A DNA stretch of 28,663 nt, from positions 1,975 through 30,637 of the forward strand of contig DCIW01000005.1 in NCBI GenBank assembly GCA_002317225.1, given 5' to 3'. Within the stretch, counting starts at the first letter, position 1; the number at the start of each line of letters is the position of its first letter. The notes below the pieces were generated by a model. That model was not told the origin of the DNA, did no database searches, and saw nothing but the letters and a program-made list of their open reading frames with translations. Positions 6,258 through 14,862 of the stretch are shown piece after piece. Origin of the DNA: Prevotellaceae bacterium UBA1716 (GTDB lineage: Bacteria > Bacteroidota > Bacteroidia > Bacteroidales > Bacteroidaceae). The position numbers and the translations under genes are program-made.

Positions 6258-8957
6258 ATGGACTCACAAGACAGAATTATTAAAGTTGACATCAACGAGA
6301 CGATGAAACAGTCATATATCGACTACTCAATGTCGGTAATCGTTTCACGTGCTCTCCCAGATGTTCGCGATGGCTTCAAGCCAGTACACCGCCGTATCCT
6401 CTACAGTATGGACCGCAACGGCATCACAAGCGACAAGCCAACACGAAAGTGTGCTCGTATCGTCGGTGATGTACTCGGTCACCTCCATCCACATGGCGAC
6501 TCATCAGTTTATGGCGCTCTCGTTCGTCTCGCCCAGCCTTGGGCTATGCGTTACACTCTCGTGGACGGCCAGGGTAACTTCGGTTCGGTTGACGGTGATG
6601 GTGCTGCGGCTATGCGTTATACTGAGGCACGCCTCTCGAAGATTGGTGAGGCAATGCTCCTCGATATTGAGAAGGAGACAGTGGACATGGATCCTAACTT
6701 CGACAACTCGGAAATGGAACCAACAGTTCTCCCAACTCGTATTCCAAATCTCCTCGTTAATGGTGCTACTGGTATCGCAGTAGGTATGGCTACTAACATC
6801 CCTACACACAATCTCGGCGAGGTGATCGACGGATGTGTTGCTTTCATTGACAATCCTGAACTCCAAAGCGCAGAACTCATGCGTTGGATTAAGGCTCCGG
6901 ACTTCCCAACTGGTGGTATTATCTGTGGTGTCGACGGAGTAAAAGAGGCTTACGAAACAGGTCGTGGTCGTATCGTGGTACGTTCGAAGACTGAAATCGA
7001 AAATGATGGTACTCACGACAAGATTATCGTTACTGAAATTCCTTACAACGTAAATAAGAGCGAACTCATCAAGAAGATTGCCGAACTTGTGAACGATAAG
7101 AAGGTAGAAGGCATCTCCAACGTGAACGATGAGTCTGACCGCGAGGGTATGCGTATCGTTATCGACATCAAGCGCGATGCAAACGCAAACGTAATCCTCA
7201 ATAAGCTCTACAAGATGACTGAACTCCAGTCAAGCTTCCCTGTCAACTCAATCGCCATCGTGAAGAAGCGCCCTAAGCAGCTCTCTCTCCGCGACATGAT
7301 AAAGTGCTTCTGCGAGCATCGTCATGACGTAACTATCCGTCGCACTAAGTATGATAAGCGTAAGGCTGAAGAGCGTGCACATCTTCTCGAAGCTCTTATC
7401 GTTGCTTCGGACAATATTGATGAGGTAGTACATATCATCCGTTCGTCAAAAGAACCATCTGAAGCTATTCAGCGACTCATGGAACGTTTCGGTTTCGACG
7501 AGCCACAGGCTAAGTACGTAGTTGAAATGCGTCTTCGCCAGCTCACAGGTCTTCAGCAAGAAGCACTCCACAAGGAATTTGAAGAACTCCAGAAACTCAT
7601 ACAGTATCTCCAGTCTATTCTCGATGATCCTGAGCTCTGCAAGAAGGTGATGAAGGATGAACTTCTCGAGGTGAAGGATAAGTTTGCTGATGAGCGTCGC
7701 ACAGAAATCGACTATACAGCTTCGGAAAACTTCAACCCAGAAGACTTCTATCCAAACGAACCAGTTGTTATCACAATCAGCCACCTTGGTTACATCAAGC
7801 GTACAGCTCTCTCTGAGTTCCGTGCTCAGGCTCGTGGTGGTGTCGGCAGTAAGGGTGGTAGTGCACGTCAGAGCGACTTCATCGAGCATATCTACCCTGC
7901 AATGACCCACAACACAATGATGTTCTTCACTCAGAAGGGTCGTTGTTTCTGGATGAAGTGTTACGAAATCCCTGAAGGAGACAAGACATTCAAGGGTCGT
8001 GCGATTCAGAACCTCCTCAACATCGATAGCGATGACAAGGCAACTGCATTCATCAATATCCGCAATATGAATGATGCTGAATGGAATGCTCGCCACAACC
8101 TCATCTTCTGTACTCGTCAAGGTGTTATTAAGAAGACTTCGTTTGAGAACTACTCACGTCCTCGTTCGAACGGTCTTATCGCTATCAACCTCAACGAAGG
8201 CGATGCTGTGGTTGAAGTATTGCTTACCAACGGCGAAGAAGAAATTCTTATTGCAAACCGCAACGGACGTGCTATCCGATTCAACGAGAATGCCGTACGT
8301 GCTATGGGACGTGGTGCCACAGGTGTTGGTGCAATCCGCCTCGACAACGATGGTCAGGATGAGGTGGTTGGCATGATCACGCTTCGCAATCCTGAGGGCA
8401 TCGAAGAGTATATCAAGCGTTGGGAGGCTGCAGAAAATGCTGCAGAGCGCAATGCGGTTGAGGAGGAGATGGAAGAGAAATTCCCTCAGATGCCACGAAT
8501 TCTTGCACTTTCGGAGAAGGGTATCGGTAAGCGTTCACCTTATTATACTTATCGCATCACAAACCGTAATGGTAAGGGTGTAAAGACTATCAATATCACC
8601 GAAAAGACTGGCAAACTTGTTGCATTTAAGAGCGTTACCGAGGCTGACGACATCATGATCATCAATAAGAGTGGTGTTACAATCCGTCTTGCCGTTACAT
8701 CTATCAGCAAGTCAAGCCGCAACTCACAAGGTGTCAAGCTTATCGACATTGCTAAGCGTAACGATGTCATCTCATCTGTATGCGTAGTCGAACACGAAGA
8801 AGAGCAGGAGGAGGTTGAGTATCAAGTAGATGCTGAAGGTAACTTCATCCTCGATGCTGAAGGCAACAAGATTCCGGTAGTGAAGGAGGAAACACAAACT
8901 GAAAGTGAAACTCCATCTGAAACTCCATCTGGACCAACAGATAATAACGAACAATAA
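6258..8957 (+). CDS. gyrA: DNA gyrase subunit A
   Basis: GyrA is the breakage-reunion subunit of gyrase, which adds negative supercoils with GyrB (not in this window). The 899-aa protein has the winged-helix/tower core (about 1-490) with catalytic Tyr121 in AAAMRYTEARL. The C-terminal wrapping domain carries a GyrA box-like QARGGVGSKGG rather than the enterobacterial QRRGGKG, which still marks it as gyrase rather than ParC. The tail is acidic and low in complexity (EEEQEEVEYQ... to TPSETPSGPTDNNEQ). In the quinolone-determining region the local HGDSSVYG has Ser82 (E. coli Ser83) and Gly86 (E. coli Asp87). A strong promoter lies just upstream. Confidence 0.98.
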   Translation: MDSQDRIIKVDINETMKQSYIDYSMSVIVSRALPDVRDGFKPVHRRILYSMDRNGITSDKPTRKCARIVGDVLGHLHPHGDSSVYGALVRLAQPWAMRYTLVDGQGNFGSVDGDGAAAMRYTEARLSKIGEAMLLDIEKETVDMDPNFDNSEMEPTVLPTRIPNLLVNGATGIAVGMATNIPTHNLGEVIDGCVAFIDNPELQSAELMRWIKAPDFPTGGIICGVDGVKEAYETGRGRIVVRSKTEIENDGTHDKIIVTEIPYNVNKSELIKKIAELVNDKKVEGISNVNDESDREGMRIVIDIKRDANANVILNKLYKMTELQSSFPVNSIAIVKKRPKQLSLRDMIKCFCEHRHDVTIRRTKYDKRKAEERAHLLEALIVASDNIDEVVHIIRSSKEPSEAIQRLMERFGFDEPQAKYVVEMRLRQLTGLQQEALHKEFEELQKLIQYLQSILDDPELCKKVMKDELLEVKDKFADERRTEIDYTASENFNPEDFYPNEPVVITISHLGYIKRTALSEFRAQARGGVGSKGGSARQSDFIEHIYPAMTHNTMMFFTQKGRCFWMKCYEIPEGDKTFKGRAIQNLLNIDSDDKATAFINIRNMNDAEWNARHNLIFCTRQGVIKKTSFENYSRPRSNGLIAINLNEGDAVVEVLLTNGEEEILIANRNGRAIRFNENAVRAMGRGATGVGAIRLDNDGQDEVVGMITLRNPEGIEEYIKRWEAAENAAERNAVEEEMEEKFPQMPRILALSEKGIGKRSPYYTYRITNRNGKGVKTINITEKTGKLVAFKSVTEADDIMIINKSGVTIRLAVTSISKSSRNSQGVKLIDIAKRNDVISSVCVVEHEEEQEEVEYQVDAEGNFILDAEGNKIPVVKEETQTESETPSETPSGPTDNNEQ

Positions 8958-8968
8958 TAACTAACCCC

Positions 8969-9020
8969 GAGCCAGTTCCCCAACTCTTCAAAACAAAATG
9001 GGGTGGGGACATTGAGGCTC
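8969..9020. repeat. Imperfect inverted repeat between gyrA and the first TPR gene
   Basis: GAGCC at 8969-8973 pairs with GGCTC at 9016-9020, and CCCC at 8978-8981 can pair with GGGG at 9005-9008, around an A-rich loop. It starts 11 bp after the gyrA stop. No T-run follows, so it may be a partial terminator, an mRNA 3' stabiliser or a degenerate repeat. Confidence 0.4.
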
Positions 9021-9039
9021 ACTAAATCTTAATTTCTTT

Positions 9040-10317
9040 ATGAAAAAAATGATTTTTATGGCAGCACTTGCATCTCTTGCACTTACTGCTAACGCTCAGT
9101 CAAAGGAAGAGCTTAAGGCTATCAAGGCAGCAACTAAGGAAGCTGAGAAGGTAGTAAAGAAGGCACAGTCGGAGTACGATTCAGGCATCGCCAATCCACA
9201 GATGGGTCGTAAAGAGGCCAACTGGGAAAAGCTTACTGAAGCTAAGACTCTCATCACTCAGGCTCTCTCAAACCAATACACTAGCAATTCTGCCGACACA
9301 TATAAGACTGCCGCTAATATCGCTGCCCAGTTCTACAACAAATATGATGGTCAGATCAAGGCTGGTGACGAAAGCGCAAAGCCACAGCTTCTTGAGATTT
9401 CGAAAGAGATCATCACTTATACTATTAAGTGGGACGAACTCGAAAATGCTAACCCTAACAAGAAGGCTCAGGAGTATACAAAAGATCATACTTACTATCA
9501 GAACCTTGCCACTAACCCTGCAATCCAGTGTCTTCAGGCTGCTCAGAGTTATTCAAACTCAGATAATCAAGAAGAACTCAAGCAGGGTAGCGAACTCGCA
9601 AGTGTTTTCGTAGATGCAATGACAAAGAGCCACCTCTTCAGTGACTTTACTAACGATAACAAGGACGAGTGGATTAGCTATGCTAAGGTTTTCAAGGCTC
9701 AGTCTCTCGTTGGCGTTGAAGGTGCAAATGCTTCTGATATCGAAAGTGCATACATGGACCTTGTTGGCACTAAGTATGAGTCAGTTTGCTATTCTGCTCT
9801 CGCTAACTACTTCCGTGAGAAGGATCCTGCTAAGTATGTAGATTACCTCAAGCTCGGTATGGAGAAGGGTGACGCAGAAAATGCTCCTAACTTTGCATTC
9901 ATGCTCATGCAGCATCAGTTCAATTCAAGTCAGTTTGACGATTGCCTTAAGACTATCCAGTTGATTAAAGAGAAGTATCCAGACAATGAGAATACTCTCA
10001 ACGCTTATCTCATGGAAGGTCAGATCTACTTCCAGGACAAGAAGTATGCCGAGGCAGAAAAGCTCTTCGCTGATGCTGTTGCTAAGTATCCAAACGACGA
10101 CCGTGCTATCACTATGCCTGCTAAGTCTGCATGGATGAAGGCTCAGTCATCAGGTGACAAGAAGGACCTCAATCACGCTATCGAACTCTTCAAGAAGCTC
10201 GAGGCAAACTATCCAAGTCAGCCTGACTTCTGGGGCGAGCCTCTCTATATCCTCTACAACAATGTAGGCAACAACGCAGCTCGCGACAAGTACAAGAAGT
10301 ACTATAACGTGAAGTAA
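9040..10317 (+). CDS. Exported tetratricopeptide-repeat protein
   Basis: The 425-aa protein has a signal peptide of about 20 residues (MKKMIFMAALASLALTANAQ), so it is predicted to be periplasmic. Next comes a Lys/Glu-rich helical segment. TPR-like helix pairs are clearest at about 315-345 (AYLMEGQIYFQDKKYAEAEKL) and again near the C-terminus (NHAIELFKKLEANYP). There is no lipobox and no catalytic motif. It lies 82 bp after gyrA with no good promoter in between, so some read-through from gyrA is possible. The next gene also encodes an exported TPR protein, suggesting paired function, perhaps as scaffolds in the envelope; that role is inference. Confidence 0.85.
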   Translation: MKKMIFMAALASLALTANAQSKEELKAIKAATKEAEKVVKKAQSEYDSGIANPQMGRKEANWEKLTEAKTLITQALSNQYTSNSADTYKTAANIAAQFYNKYDGQIKAGDESAKPQLLEISKEIITYTIKWDELENANPNKKAQEYTKDHTYYQNLATNPAIQCLQAAQSYSNSDNQEELKQGSELASVFVDAMTKSHLFSDFTNDNKDEWISYAKVFKAQSLVGVEGANASDIESAYMDLVGTKYESVCYSALANYFREKDPAKYVDYLKLGMEKGDAENAPNFAFMLMQHQFNSSQFDDCLKTIQLIKEKYPDNENTLNAYLMEGQIYFQDKKYAEAEKLFADAVAKYPNDDRAITMPAKSAWMKAQSSGDKKDLNHAIELFKKLEANYPSQPDFWGEPLYILYNNVGNNAARDKYKKYYNVK

Positions 10318-10346
10318 TGGAGTTATAGAGAAGTTATAACTTATAT

Positions 10347-10400
10347 AAGGGAAGTTATAAGGATGTCTGTTACTTTTTCTTTCGTCCTTATAACTCCCTT
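10347..10400 (+). terminator. Stem-loop between the two TPR genes
   Basis: A GGGAAGTTATAAGGAT-type arm at about 10349-10364 pairs with CGTCCTTATAACTCCC at 10383-10398, with one bulge, around a T-rich loop. TTTTAAC follows. It could terminate the first TPR transcript or be an attenuator or processing hairpin ahead of the second gene. Confidence 0.6.
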
Positions 10401-10444
10401 TTAACTTTACTTGGCTTCCTTTTGATATCTATTTTCTTTTAATA

Positions 10445-11701
10445 ATGAAGATTGTTTTTACCATACTATTTTCCCTACTAACTCTTTGTTCTTCAGCTCA
10501 AGACAAGAAAAAAGATGAGCCGAAGAAGGAAGAGTACAAATTGTCAACTACTCTGAAAACTGTTCGCGGATATCTGAAAGACAACAAGAATGCAGATGCG
10601 AACAACGAAGCGGAGAAGGCTATCCATGCCCATCCGGAAGCACGCCAGTCGGCACAGCTCTATGCCCTTAAGGCACAAGCCCTACATGCTCTTGTTCTCG
10701 ACGAAAACAAGAAGATGTATCTCAAACAGAAACCAGATACCTCGAAATATTTCAACTATATCTATTCGCTTTACGATGCTGCACTCAACTGCGATTCGCT
10801 CGATCAACTCCCTGATGCGAAAGGCAGAGTACCGCTGAAGTTTCGTGAGGCTAACCAACAGCGACTCTTACAGTTCCGCAAGAATCTCTCAACTGCTGAT
10901 CGCTACTTCTACCTCAAGAAGGACTATAAGAATGCGTATAAGTATGCTGATCTGTATCTGCGCTCGAAAAATGCCCCTGTATTTTCTAAGGCGAAAGGGG
11001 GAAATGCCTTAAGCGACGAAAAGGACTCGCTAACGCATGCTTCGCTTGCTGTTTTCCTCGCATACGCGTACAATAATTATAATGGTGTTGTAAAATACAT
11101 ACCGATTGCTTTACAAGACACTGCCCGCCTTTCACAGATATATGAGGTCGGCGCAAAATCATATTATGAGTTAGGTGATACGCTTTCGGCTCATATGCTA
11201 CTCTTTGATGGAGTAAACAAATACCCTACAAATGATTTCTTCTATATGACTCTTGTCAAGTATTACAACAGCAAGAATGATTATCAGAGTGCTATAGACC
11301 TTATTGATTCGGTTCTTGTACATATGCCAGACAACCGAAATTGCCTTTATCTCAAATCGCGCGAATATGAAAACTTGGGCGATTATGACAATGCGATAAA
11401 GTCGATGAACCAGGTTGTGGACAAATACAAAGATGATTTTGAGGCTTTTTCGTCTCTTGGCAACTTATATTTAGAAAAAGCTCATCTTGCTTACCGCAAC
11501 TTCAATCTCAAGATTACTGACAAAAACTACCAGAAAGGACGAAATCAGATAAATGCCTTCTATTCAAAGTCGAAGGACGCATACGAAAAGTGTCGAGCTC
11601 TTGCTGAAAAGAAACAAGAACTTTGGCTCAAGGGATTGCAAGAATGTTATTACAAACTCAACTTGGGCAAAGAGCTGAAATCGCTCGAAAAATTGAAGTG
11701 A
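10445..11701 (+). CDS. Exported tetratricopeptide-repeat protein
   Basis: The 418-aa protein has a signal peptide (MKIVFTILFSLLTLCSSAQ, cleavage probably near SSA|Q) followed by a charged Lys/Glu segment (DKKKDEPKKEEYK). Helical TPR-like repeats cover most of the chain. The best unit is at about 295-345 (CLYLKSREYENLGDYDNAIK, then a second helix pair AFSSLGNLYLEKAHL). No enzyme motif is visible. It follows the other exported TPR gene after 127 bp that include a strong stem-loop, and ends before a small terminator. A role as an envelope protein-protein scaffold is inferred only from the TPR fold and export signal. Confidence 0.85.
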   Translation: MKIVFTILFSLLTLCSSAQDKKKDEPKKEEYKLSTTLKTVRGYLKDNKNADANNEAEKAIHAHPEARQSAQLYALKAQALHALVLDENKKMYLKQKPDTSKYFNYIYSLYDAALNCDSLDQLPDAKGRVPLKFREANQQRLLQFRKNLSTADRYFYLKKDYKNAYKYADLYLRSKNAPVFSKAKGGNALSDEKDSLTHASLAVFLAYAYNNYNGVVKYIPIALQDTARLSQIYEVGAKSYYELGDTLSAHMLLFDGVNKYPTNDFFYMTLVKYYNSKNDYQSAIDLIDSVLVHMPDNRNCLYLKSREYENLGDYDNAIKSMNQVVDKYKDDFEAFSSLGNLYLEKAHLAYRNFNLKITDKNYQKGRNQINAFYSKSKDAYEKCRALAEKKQELWLKGLQECYYKLNLGKELKSLEKLK

Positions 11702-11762
11702 TAAAAGGTGGTAAGATGATGTAATTTTGATCTATTATAATCTTAACTTCAGATTCGGAATT

Positions 11763-11785
11763 GCAACCTAATATGGTTGTTTTCT
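11763..11785 (+). terminator. Small terminator after the second TPR gene
   Basis: CAACC at 11764-11768 and GGTTG at 11775-11779 form a 5-bp stem with loop TAATAT, followed by TTTTCTT. It is short but correctly placed, about 60 bp past the stop codon. Confidence 0.55.
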
Positions 11786-11874
11786 TATAAAAAGATAATT
11801 TTTCTGATTGGGTAAAAAAATAAAAGTTTCCCATTTTGAAAAGTTATCTTTTTGTTTTATAATATATTATATAT

Positions 11875-11909
11875 TTTTGGTTAACCAAAAGTTTTCCAAA
11901 ATAGAAAAC
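11875..11909. promoter_or_regulatory. Two adjacent dyads upstream of the nrdD promoter
   Basis: A perfect 16-bp palindrome, TTTTGGTTAACCAAAA, occupies 11875-11890. Directly next to it is GTTTTC...GAAAAC (11891-11896 with 11904-11909). They lie about 40-70 bp upstream of the -33 box, where an activator or repressor could bind. The surrounding 343-bp gap is very AT-rich. I do not recognise the site as NrdR, FNR or another named box. Confidence 0.4.
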
Positions 11910-11945
11910 TTCTTGAATTTTTTATTTAAAAAAGTTGCTCAAAAG

Positions 11946-11977
11946 TTTGCAGTTTTCAATAAGAATTATTAGTTTTG
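11946..11977 (+). promoter_or_regulatory. nrdDG promoter (Bacteroidota type)
   Basis: TTTG at 11946-11949, a 20-bp spacer, and TAGTTTTG at 11970-11977 fit the consensus exactly. The predicted start is near 11981-11984, where a dyad ATTTCG-N6-CGAAAT (11984-12001) begins. That dyad could be a 5' mRNA hairpin or an operator. Confidence 0.8.
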
Positions 11978-12044
11978 CAGTCGATTTCGCGAATACGAAA
12001 TTTCAACTTGCATTATTAATATAATCTTACATACTTCTTACATA

Positions 12045-14252
12045 ATGATCCAGACAGTAAAAAAGCGTGATGGCCGTATTGTGGGCTATAACGAAGAAAA
12101 AGTAAAAGCAGCAATTCGCAAAGCGATGCTTGCTACTGATAAGGGTGAGGACGAGGCTCTCATCCAGCGTATCGTAGACAGAATTTCTGTTCAGGGAAAA
12201 GAACAGATGGAGGTCGAGAAGATCCAGGATATGGTCGAACTCGAACTCATGAAGAGCCCACGAAAGGAAGTGGCAAAGCGTTACATCGCTTATCGCGACC
12301 AGCGTAGCATCGCTCGACGTGCCAAGACTCGCGAAGTTTTTCTCGAGATTATCGAAGCAAAGAATACTGATGTCACTCGCGAAAACGCAAATATGAATGC
12401 TGACTCTCCTGCAGGTATGATGATGAAGTTTGCAAGCGAGAGCACAAAGCCTTTCGTTGATGACTATCTTCTCTCTGCCGAAGTGCGTGATGCTGTTAAG
12501 AATAATTATCTCCATATCCACGATAAGGACTATTACCCAACTAAATCGCTCACTTGTGTGCAGCATCCTCTCGACCACATTCTAAAGGATGGTTTTATGG
12601 CAGGTCATGGCGAGAGCCGTCCTGCTAAGCGTATTGAGACTGCGAGCGTTATTGCTTGTATCAGTCTTGAAACAGCACAGAACGAGATGCACGGTGGTCA
12701 GGCAATTCCAGCCTTCGACTTCTATATGGCTCCTTACGTGCGTTCATCTTATATTGAGGAACTCAAAAACCTTGAGAAACTGACAGGTGAAGACTATTCT
12801 GAAATGTATGACCAAAAGATTGATGACTTCGTAACAGTAGAACTCGACTCGTTCTCTGGTCGCGAACGTGTTCTTCATCATGCCATCAACCGTACCGTCG
12901 GTCGTGTACATCAGGCTATGGAAGCATTCATTCATAATATGAATACTATCCACTCTCGTGGTGGTAACCAGGTTGTATTCTCTTCAATTAACTATGGTAC
13001 TGACACAAGTGCTGAAGGTCGTTGTATTATTCGTGAACTTCTCAAGAGCACTCTCGAAGGTGTAGGTAATGGTGCTACAGCTATTTTCCCAATTCAAATC
13101 TGGAAGAAGAAGCGTGGTGTGTCATATCTCCCTGAAGACCCTAACTATGATCTCTATAAGTTGGCTTGTAAGGTTACTGCTCGTCGTTTCTTCCCTAACT
13201 TTGTCAACCTTGATGCTTCATACAACCACCATGATAAATGGAACATCAACGATCCAGACCGCTATAAGTATGAAATTGCAACAATGGGTTGCCGTACTCG
13301 TGTGTTTGAGAATCGTTTTGGAGAGAAGACAAGTATCGGTCGTGGAAACCTCTCATTCTCTACTATGAACATCGTTCGTCTTGCTATCGAATGTATGAGT
13401 ATTGAGGACAAGCAGCAGCGTATTGATGCATTCTTCGCAAAGCTCGACAACGTGCTCGGTATTACAGCTCGCCAGCTTCATGAGCGTTTCCTCTTCCAGA
13501 AGACTGCACTCGCAAAGCAGTTCCAGCTTGTAATGTCAAAACTATGGGTTGGCAGTGAGTCGCTCAATCCTAACGACTCTATCGATTCTGTTATCAATCA
13601 GGGTACTCTCGGTATTGGTTTCATCGGTCTTGCAGAGTGTCTTATCGCCCTTATCGGCAAGCACCATGGCGAAAGCGAAGAAGCCCAGGAACTTGGTCTT
13701 AAGATTGTTACTTATATGCGTGATGCTGCTAATCGTTTCAGCGAGAAATATCAGCACAACTACAGTATCCTTGCAACTCCTGCAGAAGGTCTTTCTGGTC
13801 GTTTCACTAAGTTTGACAAGAAGAAGTATGGCATTATTGCAGGCATTACAGACAAGGACTACTATACTAACTCTAACCATGTTCCTGTATATTACCATTG
13901 CTCTCCACGCCATAAGGCAGAGGTAGAGGCTCCTTACCATGACCTCACTCGTGGTGGTCACATCTTCTATGTTGAGATTGATGGCGATGCAACTCACAAC
14001 CCTGAGGCTATCATGGATATTGTTGACCTTATGGATAAGTATAACATCGGTTATGGTTCGGTTAATCACAACCGCAATCGCTGTATGGATTGTGGATACG
14101 AGGATGCAACAGAAGGTTTGACTGTCTGCCCTAAGTGTGGTGGCACTCATATCGATACACTCCAGCGTATCACAGGTTATCTCGTTGGTACTACAGACCG
14201 TTGGAACAGCGGTAAGCTTGCCGAACTTCACGACCGCGTGGTGCACAAGTAG
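12045..14252 (+). CDS. nrdD: Anaerobic (class III) ribonucleoside-triphosphate reductase
   Basis: NrdD reduces ribonucleotides to deoxyribonucleotides without oxygen using a glycyl radical. The 735-aa protein begins with an ATP-cone allosteric domain (about 1-95, VKKRDGRIVGYNEEKV). The ten-stranded barrel carries CISLETAQNEMHGGQ (about 205-219) and GRGNLSFSTMN (about 430-440). Near the C-terminus is a four-cysteine zinc site (Cys680, Cys683, Cys695, Cys698), then the radical motif RITGYL with Gly711. The nrdG activase starts 2 bp after its stop, indicating translational coupling. The promoter lies immediately upstream, and two dyads further up could mediate control. Confidence 0.98.
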   Translation: MIQTVKKRDGRIVGYNEEKVKAAIRKAMLATDKGEDEALIQRIVDRISVQGKEQMEVEKIQDMVELELMKSPRKEVAKRYIAYRDQRSIARRAKTREVFLEIIEAKNTDVTRENANMNADSPAGMMMKFASESTKPFVDDYLLSAEVRDAVKNNYLHIHDKDYYPTKSLTCVQHPLDHILKDGFMAGHGESRPAKRIETASVIACISLETAQNEMHGGQAIPAFDFYMAPYVRSSYIEELKNLEKLTGEDYSEMYDQKIDDFVTVELDSFSGRERVLHHAINRTVGRVHQAMEAFIHNMNTIHSRGGNQVVFSSINYGTDTSAEGRCIIRELLKSTLEGVGNGATAIFPIQIWKKKRGVSYLPEDPNYDLYKLACKVTARRFFPNFVNLDASYNHHDKWNINDPDRYKYEIATMGCRTRVFENRFGEKTSIGRGNLSFSTMNIVRLAIECMSIEDKQQRIDAFFAKLDNVLGITARQLHERFLFQKTALAKQFQLVMSKLWVGSESLNPNDSIDSVINQGTLGIGFIGLAECLIALIGKHHGESEEAQELGLKIVTYMRDAANRFSEKYQHNYSILATPAEGLSGRFTKFDKKKYGIIAGITDKDYYTNSNHVPVYYHCSPRHKAEVEAPYHDLTRGGHIFYVEIDGDATHNPEAIMDIVDLMDKYNIGYGSVNHNRNRCMDCGYEDATEGLTVCPKCGGTHIDTLQRITGYLVGTTDRWNSGKLAELHDRVVHK

Positions 14253-14254
14253 TA

Positions 14255-14740
14255 ATGTTACGAGTAATTGACATATCAGAGGGAACAAGTGTTGATGGTC
14301 CGGGACTTCGTACTTCAATCTATTTTTCTGGTTGTACGCACAAGTGTCCGGGCTGCCACAACCCTCAGTCATGGGATTTTGAGGCGGGTAGGGAGGCCAC
14401 CATCGAAGAACTCCTTAAGATTATAGACTACAATGACTTTAATGTCACGTTCTCTGGTGGTGACCCATTCTTCCAAGTTGAAGAAGTGACCCAGTTAGCA
14501 CGACGCATAAAGAGCGAACTCGGAAAGAATATCTGGTGCTATACCGGTTACTTTTGGGAGAATATTGTTGACAATCCTCGTTTCCGTCCTCTTCTTGAAA
14601 CAATCGATGTTCTTGTAGATTCGCCTTTTATTCTTTCACAACGAGATATAAGTTTGCGTTTTCGAGGAAGTTCGAACCAAAGAATCATTGACGTAAAAAA
14701 AACACTAAAATTCGGAACTATTCAGACAATTGACTATTGA
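14255..14740 (+). CDS. nrdG: Anaerobic ribonucleotide reductase-activating protein (radical SAM)
   Basis: NrdG uses a [4Fe-4S] cluster and S-adenosylmethionine to generate the glycyl radical on NrdD. The 161-aa length is typical. The radical SAM cysteines are Cys27-x3-Cys31-x2-Cys34 (SGCTHKCPGCHNPQSW). FSGGDPF at about 68-74 is the usual glycine-rich motif contacting SAM. The ATG lies 2 bp after the nrdD stop, so the pair is translationally coupled. No convincing terminator follows; the next gene has its own promoters. Confidence 0.97.
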   Translation: MLRVIDISEGTSVDGPGLRTSIYFSGCTHKCPGCHNPQSWDFEAGREATIEELLKIIDYNDFNVTFSGGDPFFQVEEVTQLARRIKSELGKNIWCYTGYFWENIVDNPRFRPLLETIDVLVDSPFILSQRDISLRFRGSSNQRIIDVKKTLKFGTIQTIDY

Positions 14741-14743
14741 TTA

Positions 14744-14803
14744 TTTGGTAGTTCAAACAAAATGCAATATATTTGCATTAAGAAATAAGTGGCAATATAT
14801 TTG
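14744..14803 (+). promoter_or_regulatory. Tandem, interlocked promoters for rubrerythrin
   Basis: TTTG boxes recur at 14744, 14772 and 14800, exactly 28 bp apart. The first promoter is TTTG 14744-14747 with TATATTTG 14768-14775 (20-bp spacer). The second uses that box's TTTG (14772-14775) as its -33 with TATATTTG 14796-14803 (20-bp spacer). Both -7 boxes sit inside the repeated dyad GCAATATATTTGC (14764-14776 and 14792-14804), which could also bind a regulator. Confidence 0.7.
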
Positions 14804-14862
14804 CAATCATTTTTCTAACAATCGTAATTCTATCTATTCATTAATTTATAAATAAATCTATT

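Noticed and set aside
7446..8120. Open frame of 224 codons on the minus strand inside gyrA
   Set aside because: Antisense shadow of conserved gyrA codons; low-complexity Thr/Leu-rich product and no initiation signals.
13542..14372. Open frame of 276 codons opposite nrdD and nrdG
   Set aside because: Lies entirely over two well-supported genes; composition reflects the complementary strand and no family is recognisable.
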